From Fidelibacterota bacterium (lineage in GTDB: Bacteria > Fidelibacterota > Marinisomatia > SCGC-AAA003-L08 > TS1B11), in the NCBI GenBank assembly GCA_020354025.1, contig CP070638.1, positions 1,921,403 through 1,985,402 of the forward strand: a DNA stretch of 64,000 nt, in the 5' to 3' direction. Made by a program: the position numbers and the translations under genes. The stretch's first letter is position 1; each line of letters starts with the position of its first letter. The notes beneath the pieces are model-generated. The model was not told the origin of the DNA. It made no database searches and was given only the letters and a program-made list of their open reading frames with translations. Shown piece by piece: positions 44,338 through 53,377 of the stretch.

Positions 44338-46301
44338 GCCAGTCTCTCTTTCAGTCGTTGATCGGTGCGGCTAGGCCAGATAGCCACCAGAGTGCCGACC
44401 ACTATGATAATGCTCCCCAGCCAAACCATCTGTACCAGGGGATTGATCATGATTTTCAGCGCCACACTATTGTTCTCTCCGCCGATACCGCCAGCGATGG
44501 CGTACAGGTCCTGTAGCGGTCGGGAATGGATGGCTACTTCCGATTGGACCTGGCTGTCCTGCTCGATATAAATCCGCCTCTCGGGTCTTAAGATAGTCAC
44601 CGGCCGGTCATTCCGGCTTACTGAGAGGTCTACAATCCAAGCGCGATGGTTCGTTCGTTCCACTTCGTAATATCGGTCCAGCTTAAATACATATCCTTTG
44701 AGGTAAGTATTTTCTCCCGGTTTGAGGGCAAGCTCCTGTTCAGTGGAGAAGGCCTTGCCAGTAAAGCCTACGAACATGAAAAGAACACCCAGGTGAACGA
44801 TAGCCCCGCCGTATCGGCTGCGGTTCCGGTCAACCATGTTCCGGAAAGCCGTAAGGGTTGACTCGCCGCTGATCCTGCGTCTGGCGCGGATGCCACGGAA
44901 CAATTCGTTGATGATACCCGCGAACACAAAGGCTACCAGGCCAAGGGATAGCAGCGGGTAGATTTGCCGGAGGCCGAGGAGCATGCCACCAGCTGTTGCC
45001 ACAATAGCCGTTGCGACGGGTATGGTTAAATTGCGCTTCAATGTTCCCAAAGAGGTACGCCGCCAGGCCAGGAGAGGCCCTATGCCGACCATGAGCAGCA
45101 GCAGCAGCCCGATTGGGACGGTAGTGCGGTTGAAGTAGGGCGACCCCATGGTGATCTTCATACCTCGTACCGCTTCAGATAGGATGGGGAACATGGTACC
45201 CCATAGTACGGCTAGGGTAAGGGCTACGAAGATCATATTGTTAAATAAAAATCCGCTTTCACGGCTGGTAAACGATTCCAATCGATTCTGAGAAGTTAGC
45301 TCGTCCTTACGTAGGATTACTAGGATGGTGCATGATAAGATGATAAGTAAAACGAAACCGAAAAACCATATGCCCAGTTCGCTGGCGGCAAAGGCGTGCA
45401 CTGAGGAGAGTATACCGCTCCTAGTCAAGTACGTACCGAAGATGGTCAGGATGAACGTGGACATGATGAGGATCACGTTCCACAAGCGGAGCATGTTTTT
45501 CTTCTCCTGGATGCGCACCGAGTGGATATATGCAGTGCCGGTAAGCCAGGGCAGGATGGAGGCATTTTCCACCGGATCCCAGGCCCAGTAGCCGCCCCAA
45601 CCCAGCTCCGCATAGGCCCAAATACCGCCCAGGACGATACCTATCCCCAGGAACATCCAGGGCAGAAGGCTCCAGCGGCGGGTTAAACGGATCCAGTTGG
45701 CATCCATGTGCCTTGTAACCAGCGCCGCGATAGCATACGCAAACGGCACCACAAAGCCTACATAGCCCAGATAGAGTATCGGCGGATGAATTAGCATTAC
45801 AGGATGCTGTAGCAGGGGATTGAGACCCATCCCGCGGCTGGAGGCCCCTGGAGGCAAGAGTGTGAAGGGATTCTCAAAAAAATTGGTGACGATCAGGAAA
45901 AAGAGCATCACTGTCGCGAACACCAGGTTCACTACCAGCATGAGGGAGAGGTTACGGCGACGATTAAGGTAGCCAATCAGGAGGACGTAGATCCCCAGGA
46001 TAGTGAGCCAGAATAGCAGGGAGCCTTCCATACCGGCCCACAGACCAGCAAATTTATACATGGTTGGGGTAGCGGCGCTGCTATAGCGGGCTACATATTC
46101 CAGGCTGAAGTTGCTTGCCATGAGCTGATGAACCAGAGCAAGGGTGGCCACCAGGATCAGGAACGCTGAGACCATCAGTCCCCGTCGGCTCACAAGGGAA
46201 AATCGCAGGTCGCGCTTGACCAGATTAATAAAGCCCGAAACCAGCGCCAAGCTGCAGAAAATCAGGGCCAGTTGCAGGGAAGTTGAACCCAGGAGAATCA
46301 T
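44334..46301 (-). CDS. ccmF: Cytochrome c heme lyase subunit CcmF
   Basis: A 655-residue, multi-helix membrane protein of normal CcmF length. The tryptophan-rich heme-handling motif WGGYWAWDPVENASILPWLTGTAY is intact, and conserved neighbours GLNPLLQHPVMLIHPPILYLGYVG and FGTYLTRSGILSSVHAFA are present, with the heme-ligand histidines in these. It carries heme from CcmE to the CxxCH sites. It overlaps ccmH by four bases and lies nine bases after ccmE. Confidence 0.96.
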   Translation of the reverse strand: MILLGSTSLQLALIFCSLALVSGFINLVKRDLRFSLVSRRGLMVSAFLILVATLALVHQLMASNFSLEYVARYSSAATPTMYKFAGLWAGMEGSLLFWLTILGIYVLLIGYLNRRRNLSLMLVVNLVFATVMLFFLIVTNFFENPFTLLPPGASSRGMGLNPLLQHPVMLIHPPILYLGYVGFVVPFAYAIAALVTRHMDANWIRLTRRWSLLPWMFLGIGIVLGGIWAYAELGWGGYWAWDPVENASILPWLTGTAYIHSVRIQEKKNMLRLWNVILIMSTFILTIFGTYLTRSGILSSVHAFAASELGIWFFGFVLLIILSCTILVILRKDELTSQNRLESFTSRESGFLFNNMIFVALTLAVLWGTMFPILSEAVRGMKITMGSPYFNRTTVPIGLLLLLMVGIGPLLAWRRTSLGTLKRNLTIPVATAIVATAGGMLLGLRQIYPLLSLGLVAFVFAGIINELFRGIRARRRISGESTLTAFRNMVDRNRSRYGGAIVHLGVLFMFVGFTGKAFSTEQELALKPGENTYLKGYVFKLDRYYEVERTNHRAWIVDLSVSRNDRPVTILRPERRIYIEQDSQVQSEVAIHSRPLQDLYAIAGGIGGENNSVALKIMINPLVQMVWLGSIIIVVGTLVAIWPSRTDQRLKERLA

Positions 46302-46310
46302 GTTATGATA

Positions 46311-46733
46311 CTAGTTATTGGTGCCGGGATCGGTACCAGGCGCACCTGCATCTACTTCGTAGCGTGAAGCGCATTTGGTCATGAGGTTATCCGCCGCGAA
46401 AACATCGTCGCGGAACTCACCCTCAATGATTACCTCAACCGAGTCCTGGAACAGGTCCGGCGTCAGGCCGGAGTAGTGAACCGGCAGGACATCATCACCC
46501 TGGACCATGACAAAATCGACACTCAGTTTGTCGGCGGAGTAGACGATAGAGCCTGCTTCCACCAATCCCCCCAGACGCAAGCGGCGCTGTTCCCATCTAT
46601 TCGGATTTTCGTGCAATTCCGCAATACTCACGTAGGGTACCTCTTCCTCTTCGGTCCCGATCGTAAGCCAACCGAAAACAATCAGAGCAACTGCGGCGAT
46701 GAGGATTACGAATTTGGAGCGTTGGCTTTTCAT
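46311..46733 (-). CDS. ccmE: Heme chaperone CcmE, CxxxY variant
   Basis: A 140-residue membrane-anchored OB-fold protein: one N-terminal helix (FVILIAAVALIVFGWLTI), then LRLGGLVEAGSIVY, VHYSGLTPDLFQDSVEVIIEGEF and DDVFAADNLMTKCASRYE. The standard heme-binding His motif (HDENY) is replaced by CASRY, the Cys-type (CxxxY) CcmE known from some sulfate reducers and archaea. A clear SD GGAGGG precedes the ATG. It is the first ccm gene of the run, following the large cytochromes by 119 bases. Confidence 0.92.
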   Translation of the reverse strand: MKSQRSKFVILIAAVALIVFGWLTIGTEEEEVPYVSIAELHENPNRWEQRRLRLGGLVEAGSIVYSADKLSVDFVMVQGDDVLPVHYSGLTPDLFQDSVEVIIEGEFRDDVFAADNLMTKCASRYEVDAGAPGTDPGTNN

Positions 46734-46852
46734 GGGATTATCCCTCCATACGATATTTTCTTTTTACATCCATCAAGGCCTTCCCTCAATGGGCTGATCC
46801 TTTTCATTATCCAATTTACCTATATGTTTTTAATCTTACAGGAAAAATCAGG

Positions 46853-48814
46853 CTATTCGATCTGATGATCCTGGGGTGGTAAATCTTTCAAGGCTTGCTG
46901 GGCAAAGGGAGAAAGCTGATTGTAGGTAATTTCGCCCTTCCGATAGCCTTCCAGTTCACCCTCCAGCTCCTCATAGAATCCGGCGTGCTTGTGGCGCCAC
47001 TCCTCGACGCTCATCTTCCCCGTGCCCATCACTCTGCTGCCCGGGTATTCTTCAGGATGGAAGATGGAGAAAAAGAGATGCCAGATGACAATTGCCAGCG
47101 ATGCCAACCAGGCTTCCCAGTAATGCACAACTTCGGATACCTTGATGAGCCAGACAGGTGTGGCCTCGCCGAGGATTGTTGGGAACCACAGAATGAAACC
47201 TGTGAGACCCATGACCACCGATCCCCATACCAGAGCCCAGTACTCGATCTTCTGGCCATAATCGAACAGGCCGTACTTCACATCGGGCGGACGCCCCTTA
47301 GCAGATGCGCGCATGTTGCGGAAGAAGTCCCGCAGGTCCCGTCCCAGTGGCAACATCCGCAGCAGGTGCTGCCGGCCCCAGGGGCTGACGAGCGCGTAGA
47401 CTATGTGCCACACCGCTACCGCAGCCATGGTCCCGGCCGCAATACGATGGATCAGACCGCGGGCGGTCTCCGATAGTCCGATCGAGCTGAGCAACTGAAC
47501 CCAGCCTGATTCGGGGAATTTGAGGGCGAATCCGGTTATCGCCAGGATAGTGAAGGATATCCGCAGCAGGCTGTGCTGCCAGATTTCCTGTAGAGAGAAG
47601 CGGCGGATAGCAGGAGTGTCCGGTTCACCTCCGGCGCTGATCCTGACCAGCCCGCGCTTGCGCTGCTTCAGGTATCCGGTAAAAATAACTCCGTTATGGA
47701 CCACCATGAAGCCGATGACCCCGATAATGAGCGCCACGTAGATGATTTGTACGATGTCCTCGATCGGCGTCTCCCGGATGAGTACCGAGGAGTGGGTGTA
47801 GGTCTGGGCGAACTGGGTGGTGGCATTGGGATGGCATTGGGCGCAGGTACCTTGCAGGTTGGATGCGTGAATAGTGGAATTTTCATGCTCCTGGCCGAGA
47901 ATGGCGTGCACACCGTGGCAATCGAAGCAGCTGGCGGCTTCTTCATCACCCCGCATGACGGCCAGGCCGTGATAGCTGTCTGAGTAAGTAGCGGCCACGC
48001 CCTCCTGCAATCCGTATTTTAGGGCTAGTTCATCGTCCGAGTGGCACTTCAGACAGGTGTGATCTGCCAGCTCGCGCTTTTTAATGATATCGTAGCGGCC
48101 GGTAGGATCGCTGATTGCGTGTTCACCATGGCAGGTGATGCAGGCTGGCGCATCACGAACCCCGCGCTGGAGAGCTAGCCAGTGATCGCTGCCCTGGAAT
48201 TCCTCGTACTCTTGCAGGTGACACTTTCCGCAGGTCTCCGCCACATTCCAGTAATTAATAGTAGAACGTGAGTGTCGCAGGTTCTGGATATCGTGAGTTC
48301 CATGGCAATCGTTGCAGGTAGCGGAGGCATAGCCTGACTCCTCGAGGACGCTGAAATGTATACTCTGTTTGTAGCGGGTCACCGGATCCAGAATATCGAT
48401 ATTGTGGCGCTCCACCAGCTCCGGATTGGCGTGGCAGCGGCCGCAGGTACTAATCATATTGGCGGAGTGCACCAGCGAGTTGCTATCATCAGCCGGTAAG
48501 ATCTCATGGCTCCCGTGACAATCCACACAGGTGGCCTCATCCGGGGAGAGGCTGTTGAGCTTGAGTCCGTGGACGCTAGCTGAGTGTTCATTCCAGGCAT
48601 CTTCATGACAGCCGCCGCAGGTTTCCTCCTGGGAGAAAACCGGTAGTATCCCTTCATCGATATGTTCTTCCAGCTCGAGTCCGGTGTGGCAGTCCAGGCA
48701 TCCAAAACCTTCGTGAATGGATTCTTCTGTTGAGACCTCATGGCAGTCAAGACAGCTATCATCTTGAGCCCATAGAGGTAAAGCAAAAGCAAGGAGATAA
48801 GCGAGTTTCTTCAT
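46853..48814 (-). CDS. 11-heme cytochrome c fused to b-type cytochrome membrane domain
   Basis: A 653-residue protein. After a signal peptide, residues about 20-345 hold eleven CxxCH sites. A membrane domain follows from about residue 360 with several helices and paired histidines (LLRISFTILAITGFALKFP, LIHRIAAGTMAAVAVWHIVYAL, SLAIVIWHLFFSIFHPEEYP), like the cytochrome b561/formate dehydrogenase gamma family. Joining soluble hemes to quinone-site b hemes suggests quinol-to-periplasm electron transfer. It follows the 17-heme paralogue by three bases. Confidence 0.9.
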   Translation of the reverse strand: MKKLAYLLAFALPLWAQDDSCLDCHEVSTEESIHEGFGCLDCHTGLELEEHIDEGILPVFSQEETCGGCHEDAWNEHSASVHGLKLNSLSPDEATCVDCHGSHEILPADDSNSLVHSANMISTCGRCHANPELVERHNIDILDPVTRYKQSIHFSVLEESGYASATCNDCHGTHDIQNLRHSRSTINYWNVAETCGKCHLQEYEEFQGSDHWLALQRGVRDAPACITCHGEHAISDPTGRYDIIKKRELADHTCLKCHSDDELALKYGLQEGVAATYSDSYHGLAVMRGDEEAASCFDCHGVHAILGQEHENSTIHASNLQGTCAQCHPNATTQFAQTYTHSSVLIRETPIEDIVQIIYVALIIGVIGFMVVHNGVIFTGYLKQRKRGLVRISAGGEPDTPAIRRFSLQEIWQHSLLRISFTILAITGFALKFPESGWVQLLSSIGLSETARGLIHRIAAGTMAAVAVWHIVYALVSPWGRQHLLRMLPLGRDLRDFFRNMRASAKGRPPDVKYGLFDYGQKIEYWALVWGSVVMGLTGFILWFPTILGEATPVWLIKVSEVVHYWEAWLASLAIVIWHLFFSIFHPEEYPGSRVMGTGKMSVEEWRHKHAGFYEELEGELEGYRKGEITYNQLSPFAQQALKDLPPQDHQIE

Positions 48815-48817
48815 ATT

Positions 48818-51436
48818 TTAACTGCTGAAAAAGGTTCCAAATATAATGAATATCAACAACAAAAAGCCAATGGATAGGAATACATACGCGCAGATGAGCA
48901 GGATGTATTTTGTCCATCTGGGCAACGGCTTGACTTTCAAGTTATTGTATTCGTTACCAGTAACAAGGCGTTCCTTCTCAATCGGACGCTCTTCGGCAAA
49001 CCTCTCTTCCGAGAGATAGCCGGTGAAGATGACTTCATCCATAGGAAATGCTCCCGGGCGGAGGTGAGTATTGAAGAAATGAACGGTAAAAATGAACGCC
49101 GTCGCCAGCAAGGCCTCCTCAGAGTGGATTATGTGGGCGGCGTTGATGATCCAGCCCGGGAAAAGCCGGGTGAATGTCTCGGGGAACCAGAGCGTCAGGC
49201 CGCTGGAACCGATGATGACCATACCCCAGACCACGGCGAAGTAGTCGAATTTCTCCCAGTAGGTCCAGCGATCAAACTTCGGCGGTTTCCTGCGCAGGCC
49301 AATGAAGTAGCCCAGGTGCAGGAAGAAGTCCTTAAAGTCCTGGAGATTGGGGACCAGCGATTTGGGACCGTAGAACAGTCCTCTCTCCTTGCGTCCGAGC
49401 CAGCGGTACAGGAGGACAATCAGGTGAATTACGAAGATACTGGCCAGCGTCACAGCGGCGATCCGGTGCAGGATAGCAGCGGTCCCAAGACTGATGAGAT
49501 TATTGACGAACCAGGTGGCCATAGGCGTATGGCTGTATTTCAACGGCAGGCCGGTCGTAGCCAATGTGCCAAAAGACAGGAGTAATCCTAGATGGAATAG
49601 CCTTTGATACGGTTTAAATCGCTTCACCCGATAGGCGGTCTTCACCTTGGGTTGTTTTTTCCCTTCGAAAATGCGCCGTACTAGCAGACGGATCAGCCAT
49701 AGGGTTGTATGGGCGCCGAAAATAGCTAGCGTAACACCCAGCAGCCAGCGCATGAAGGTGTCGATACCTTGTAGGATGGGATTTTCCTTGTGGGCCATCG
49801 GGCTGAAGTGCTGGAGGTAGGAAACGAAATTGATATTCACATCCTCATGACAACGGCCGCACGTTTTCAGGATATTCTCCTCGCTGACGGTGGAGCTCTG
49901 GTCGGAGACGGAGAGCACACTATGGTTATCGTGGCATGAAGCGCAGGTGGCGAACTCTGATCCCTGGTAGCCCAGCTGGTAAACTTGGCCATGGTAGGTG
50001 CTCTGATAGCCGGAGACCACATCCGGATTGAGCTGGAACCGCAGGATGATTTCCCGGTTGCTATGACAGGAGCTGCACAGCTCAACACTGGCTTTCCCCA
50101 TCATACTCTCTTCCGTCTTGGGGATGAGCCGCTCGCCGTGGCAGGTGATGCAGGTGGGGGCCTCTGCGTGTCCCTTGGCGGAGCTGATGCCGTGTACCGA
50201 TTGTTCCCAGGCTTCCTGCTCACCAGGATGGCACTCACCGCAAGCCCGCTTTAGCCCATTAGCCGCCGGGTGCTCCGGTGCCCGATAATGGTACTCGTGA
50301 CACTGGCCGCAGTTAACCGGTTCCCCTGATCTAGCTTGCTCGATTTTTTCTTGGTGAATCACCATATGGGCTTCAGCTGGATCAGCGAGCAATTCCTCCT
50401 CATGGCATAAAAGACACACGTTCGCCAGCCCGGTTTCGAAAATAGATGAGTGTGCGGTGGTCATGTCCGTAGAATGGCCCACATGGCAAGCTACGCAGGT
50501 TTCCAGGCGCGGATCGTCACCCTCTTGTGGGCGGTGAATCGAGACCTCGTAGCCCACATGGCAGCGAGTACAGGTCAGGTCCAGTCTGGCTACCGATACA
50601 AGGCTGTTGGGATCTCTGGGTGACAGCACCCGGTGTTTGGCGTGGCAGTCGGAGCAGACAGGGGCTCTCAGATTGCCCTGTTCGAGCTCCCGGAAGTGCT
50701 GGGAGTCTGTATAGTTGGCCACTTCCTGTTCATGGCATAAGTTGCACGATTCCACCAGATGCATCTTCCACTGCTGGGGCGTGTACTGATCCTTCTCCAT
50801 CTTGAAGTGAGGATGGTGGCAGGAAACACAGGTGACCTCTTGGGTAATATCGCCGACTTTCCAGTGACGGGATGCCAGGAAGTCTTCCAGTATATCCTGA
50901 TGGCACACACCGCACACCTGTCGGGGGTGCCCTTCCCAGGAAACCTGGTGGCGTCCATGACAATCGGAACAGCTGGGGATGGAGGTATATCCCTTCTCCA
51001 TAAGGGGCGCAAAGAAGCCTTCGATGAAGATGGCCTGTTCCTCCTCATGACAGGTACCACAGTCCGGCAGAACCAGGCGTTCCCGATGAGGCCATTCTTC
51101 CACTCCTTCAAGTTCAGTATGGCAGTCGATGCAGGCGAAATCTTCATGCGGGCTGCCCTCCAGATGCTCGCTGGTAACATATAGCGACAGCTCCACGCCA
51201 TAGCGGATCACATTGTGGTCGGGATCGTCATGGCAGGTTTCGCAGGTCTCGTTGTCCTGAGCCCAGGTGTTGTCAGGCCAGAGGCCGGTCAACAAAACGG
51301 TAATTAAAGCGGACCAGATGAAGATCCTGGAGTGACGGGCAATACTGCCCGGTGTGTGGGCTGCACGGCTGGAAGATAAGGCAGCAGGATTAGTTGTTGA
51401 GCTGCTGAGGTCACCTTTAAGGGTTGGCGACAACAT
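48818..51436 (-). CDS. 17-heme cytochrome c fused to b-type cytochrome membrane domain
   Basis: A protein of about 872 residues, starting at ATG 51436 (the GTG one codon upstream is possible). An N-terminal membrane segment (IFIWSALITVLLTGLW) is followed by seventeen CxxCH sites up to about residue 540. A b-type membrane domain then follows (LFHLGLLLSFGTLATTGLPLKY, AILHRIAAVTLASIFVIHLIVLLYR, HFFNTHLRPGAFPM) with histidines placed for two b hemes. It is a longer paralogue of the next gene, and the pair may act as alternative or serial quinol-linked cytochromes. Confidence 0.92.
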   Translation of the reverse strand: MLSPTLKGDLSSSTTNPAALSSSRAAHTPGSIARHSRIFIWSALITVLLTGLWPDNTWAQDNETCETCHDDPDHNVIRYGVELSLYVTSEHLEGSPHEDFACIDCHTELEGVEEWPHRERLVLPDCGTCHEEEQAIFIEGFFAPLMEKGYTSIPSCSDCHGRHQVSWEGHPRQVCGVCHQDILEDFLASRHWKVGDITQEVTCVSCHHPHFKMEKDQYTPQQWKMHLVESCNLCHEQEVANYTDSQHFRELEQGNLRAPVCSDCHAKHRVLSPRDPNSLVSVARLDLTCTRCHVGYEVSIHRPQEGDDPRLETCVACHVGHSTDMTTAHSSIFETGLANVCLLCHEEELLADPAEAHMVIHQEKIEQARSGEPVNCGQCHEYHYRAPEHPAANGLKRACGECHPGEQEAWEQSVHGISSAKGHAEAPTCITCHGERLIPKTEESMMGKASVELCSSCHSNREIILRFQLNPDVVSGYQSTYHGQVYQLGYQGSEFATCASCHDNHSVLSVSDQSSTVSEENILKTCGRCHEDVNINFVSYLQHFSPMAHKENPILQGIDTFMRWLLGVTLAIFGAHTTLWLIRLLVRRIFEGKKQPKVKTAYRVKRFKPYQRLFHLGLLLSFGTLATTGLPLKYSHTPMATWFVNNLISLGTAAILHRIAAVTLASIFVIHLIVLLYRWLGRKERGLFYGPKSLVPNLQDFKDFFLHLGYFIGLRRKPPKFDRWTYWEKFDYFAVVWGMVIIGSSGLTLWFPETFTRLFPGWIINAAHIIHSEEALLATAFIFTVHFFNTHLRPGAFPMDEVIFTGYLSEERFAEERPIEKERLVTGNEYNNLKVKPLPRWTKYILLICAYVFLSIGFLLLIFIIFGTFFSS

Positions 51437-51486
51437 CACTTTTTTCTCAATCCGACTCTAATCTGGATCTGGCAGGTGGGCGCCGA

Positions 51487-52479
51487 TCATGGATAATCGG
51501 CCCGGCCGTTGATATGTTTTTGGGTGTCGATGATACTCAGGTGATCCTCTCCAGCGACCGAAGTATGGCAGTCCCCACAAGCGGACAGCTGCAGATGCCC
51601 AGTGGGTGGGTAGCTGTGACAGGTGGCGCACCGGTTCTCCGCTGTAAGAGTGTCAGTCCAGGTAACAGTCTGGTTATTCCCTACGATGAGGCTGTCGGCA
51701 TAAATCCAGATATTGCTGCTGGTAGCTTTCTCGAACCGGAAATTTCCGTGACAGTACGAATTTGAGCAGGTGGCGCTATTACGGTCCCAGCTCAATGTGA
51801 AGGTGCTATCAGCTGTGGTGGGGATTCCGAAAGGTACTTCCGCGTACGGTGTTTCGTCGATATGCCCCTCTGCCCAGACGGAATCTGGGATCAAATGGCA
51901 AGAAGCGCAGTCAATATTGACGGTCAAACTGTCGGGATGGGTATAGTGGCTGGTATGGGTGCCTACTGTCACCAGATCAGTGCCGGTCTGGTTTCTCACG
52001 TCGATAAAGGAATCGTTAGCTTGGGTATTATGACAGTTATCGCAGGCGAAAATACCTCCAGAAGCGGTATGGCAGGCAGTGTTACTGCAGGCAGACTCTA
52101 CAACGCCGCCTTCCAAGTTCTGGCCGTGGCAAGCCTGGCAGCTGGAGAAATCCCAGTTATTCAGCCAGAAGATGCGTCCGTGGTAGTTATCATGGCTTGG
52201 ATCGATGTATTCCGCCAGCGGGGGATGGGGGATAGCTCCACCATCGCTATGGCATTCACTGCATGCCACTCCTGATGTACCACCGCTGAATTTTTCTCCA
52301 TGGCACTGGACACAGCCAGATAATCCCACAGCACGTATCTTGTCGCCGTGGAATGCATCACTGGGATCGTCCCATTTATCGGGATGAACCTTTCCCCCTT
52401 CGGCCACTTCGGTGCAGCTCCACCAGCCAAAAACCAGACACGCGGCCAGACCGCCGAGTAGGAACCGTTTAGAAAACAT
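51487..52479 (-). CDS. 9-heme cytochrome with CxxCH and CX4CH motifs, likely lipoprotein
   Basis: A 330-residue protein whose signal ends at WWSC, a possible lipobox. Seven CxxCH and two CX4CH sites (CSNTACH and CSNSYCH) are present. The mixed pattern, plus GxLSGCVQCHG and the DNCHNTQAN region, matches the CxxxxCH/CxxCH cytochrome family of Geobacter-type bacteria, which includes extracellular electron-transfer proteins. Its start overlaps the 12-heme gene by 11 bases. Confidence 0.9.
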   Translation of the reverse strand: MFSKRFLLGGLAACLVFGWWSCTEVAEGGKVHPDKWDDPSDAFHGDKIRAVGLSGCVQCHGEKFSGGTSGVACSECHSDGGAIPHPPLAEYIDPSHDNYHGRIFWLNNWDFSSCQACHGQNLEGGVVESACSNTACHTASGGIFACDNCHNTQANDSFIDVRNQTGTDLVTVGTHTSHYTHPDSLTVNIDCASCHLIPDSVWAEGHIDETPYAEVPFGIPTTADSTFTLSWDRNSATCSNSYCHGNFRFEKATSSNIWIYADSLIVGNNQTVTWTDTLTAENRCATCHSYPPTGHLQLSACGDCHTSVAGEDHLSIIDTQKHINGRADYP

Positions 52480-53377
52480 GGCACCCAGCCCTCGTACAGG
52501 TCACGTCCGTGGCCGGTTCGTGGCAGACCACACAATAATCAGGAAGGTCTTCGGCCTCATCATGATGATAGCCGCCATCATCCCTCGTGATTGCCCAGCC
52601 AGGGCTGTTGTGGTTCAGAGGCATAATTAACAAAGACTGATGACAGGTGCGGCAATCCTCGGGCATCGCGTGGCAGGTGCTGCACTCTTTCTCGAAGCCG
52701 ATAAATTCCCCGGCGTGTAAGAACTCGTAATTGGCGGGATGGACCTTCTTTTCCAGCTGCGTCTGGGCATGGCAGGACTCACAGTCAGCTTGCTGATGGC
52801 ACATAGAGCACTCGCTATCGCTTCCTCTTTGGGTGAACAATCCATGAACCTCAGGCCAGTCCGGGTCATGGCTGGTGGGCAGCTTCTCTTTCAGGGAAGC
52901 GTGGCAGGTATAGCAGCCGGCATCGGTGAGGGGCACAGCGTGGCAGTCCATGCAGGATTCCATCTCCGGCGGTGTCCGTGGCACCAGGGCTTCGCTACCG
53001 GCCGTGGTGGCATGACACCGCTCGCATAATATATCTTCCGTTAGGTGGATCTGATGTGGGAACACCAAGTCGGGTGTGGTCTGCCAGGTATAGGTAGTTG
53101 GCTGATCGGGTTGGGTATGGCAGGCGGAACACTCCTGCGTTGCTGTATCATCATCATGGCAGGCGAAGCACTGGTCCATGACCGGCAGCAAGTCGTGGCT
53201 TACTTGTGTGCTCGTTTCCAAACCTTCATGGCACTCGTTGCACTCAAGACCCATATCATCAACATGGGCCAGATGGGAGAAAATGATGCGGTCAGTGGCG
53301 TCAGTTCCGATGCTCTGAGCGACCAGGTAACCTGCAGAGACCAGGAGGGCTACGATTATGAGGCTACTATAGCGCAT
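52469..53377 (-). CDS. 12-heme periplasmic cytochrome c
   Basis: A 302-residue protein with a signal peptide (SLIIVALLVSAGYLVAQ) and twelve heme sites, eleven CxxCH and a final CTRAGCH. About one heme per 23 residues is dense, typical of electron-wire cytochromes such as MtrA/OmcA types. Histidine-rich spacing (FSHLAHVDD, FPHQIHLTE, LHAGEF) supplies distal ligands. It begins 11 bases inside the barrel gene, so it is co-translated with that gene, consistent with insertion into the barrel as in MtrA-MtrB. Confidence 0.9.
   Translation of the reverse strand: MRYSSLIIVALLVSAGYLVAQSIGTDATDRIIFSHLAHVDDMGLECNECHEGLETSTQVSHDLLPVMDQCFACHDDDTATQECSACHTQPDQPTTYTWQTTPDLVFPHQIHLTEDILCERCHATTAGSEALVPRTPPEMESCMDCHAVPLTDAGCYTCHASLKEKLPTSHDPDWPEVHGLFTQRGSDSECSMCHQQADCESCHAQTQLEKKVHPANYEFLHAGEFIGFEKECSTCHAMPEDCRTCHQSLLIMPLNHNSPGWAITRDDGGYHHDEAEDLPDYCVVCHEPATDVTCTRAGCHVF

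Noticed and set aside
46895-47476. Plus-strand frame of 193 codons within the 11-heme cytochrome
   Set aside because: Shadow of the minus-strand gene; no starts with SD and no domain.
49064-49585. Plus-strand frame of 173 codons within the 17-heme cytochrome
   Set aside because: Shadow frame in the membrane-domain part of the minus-strand gene.
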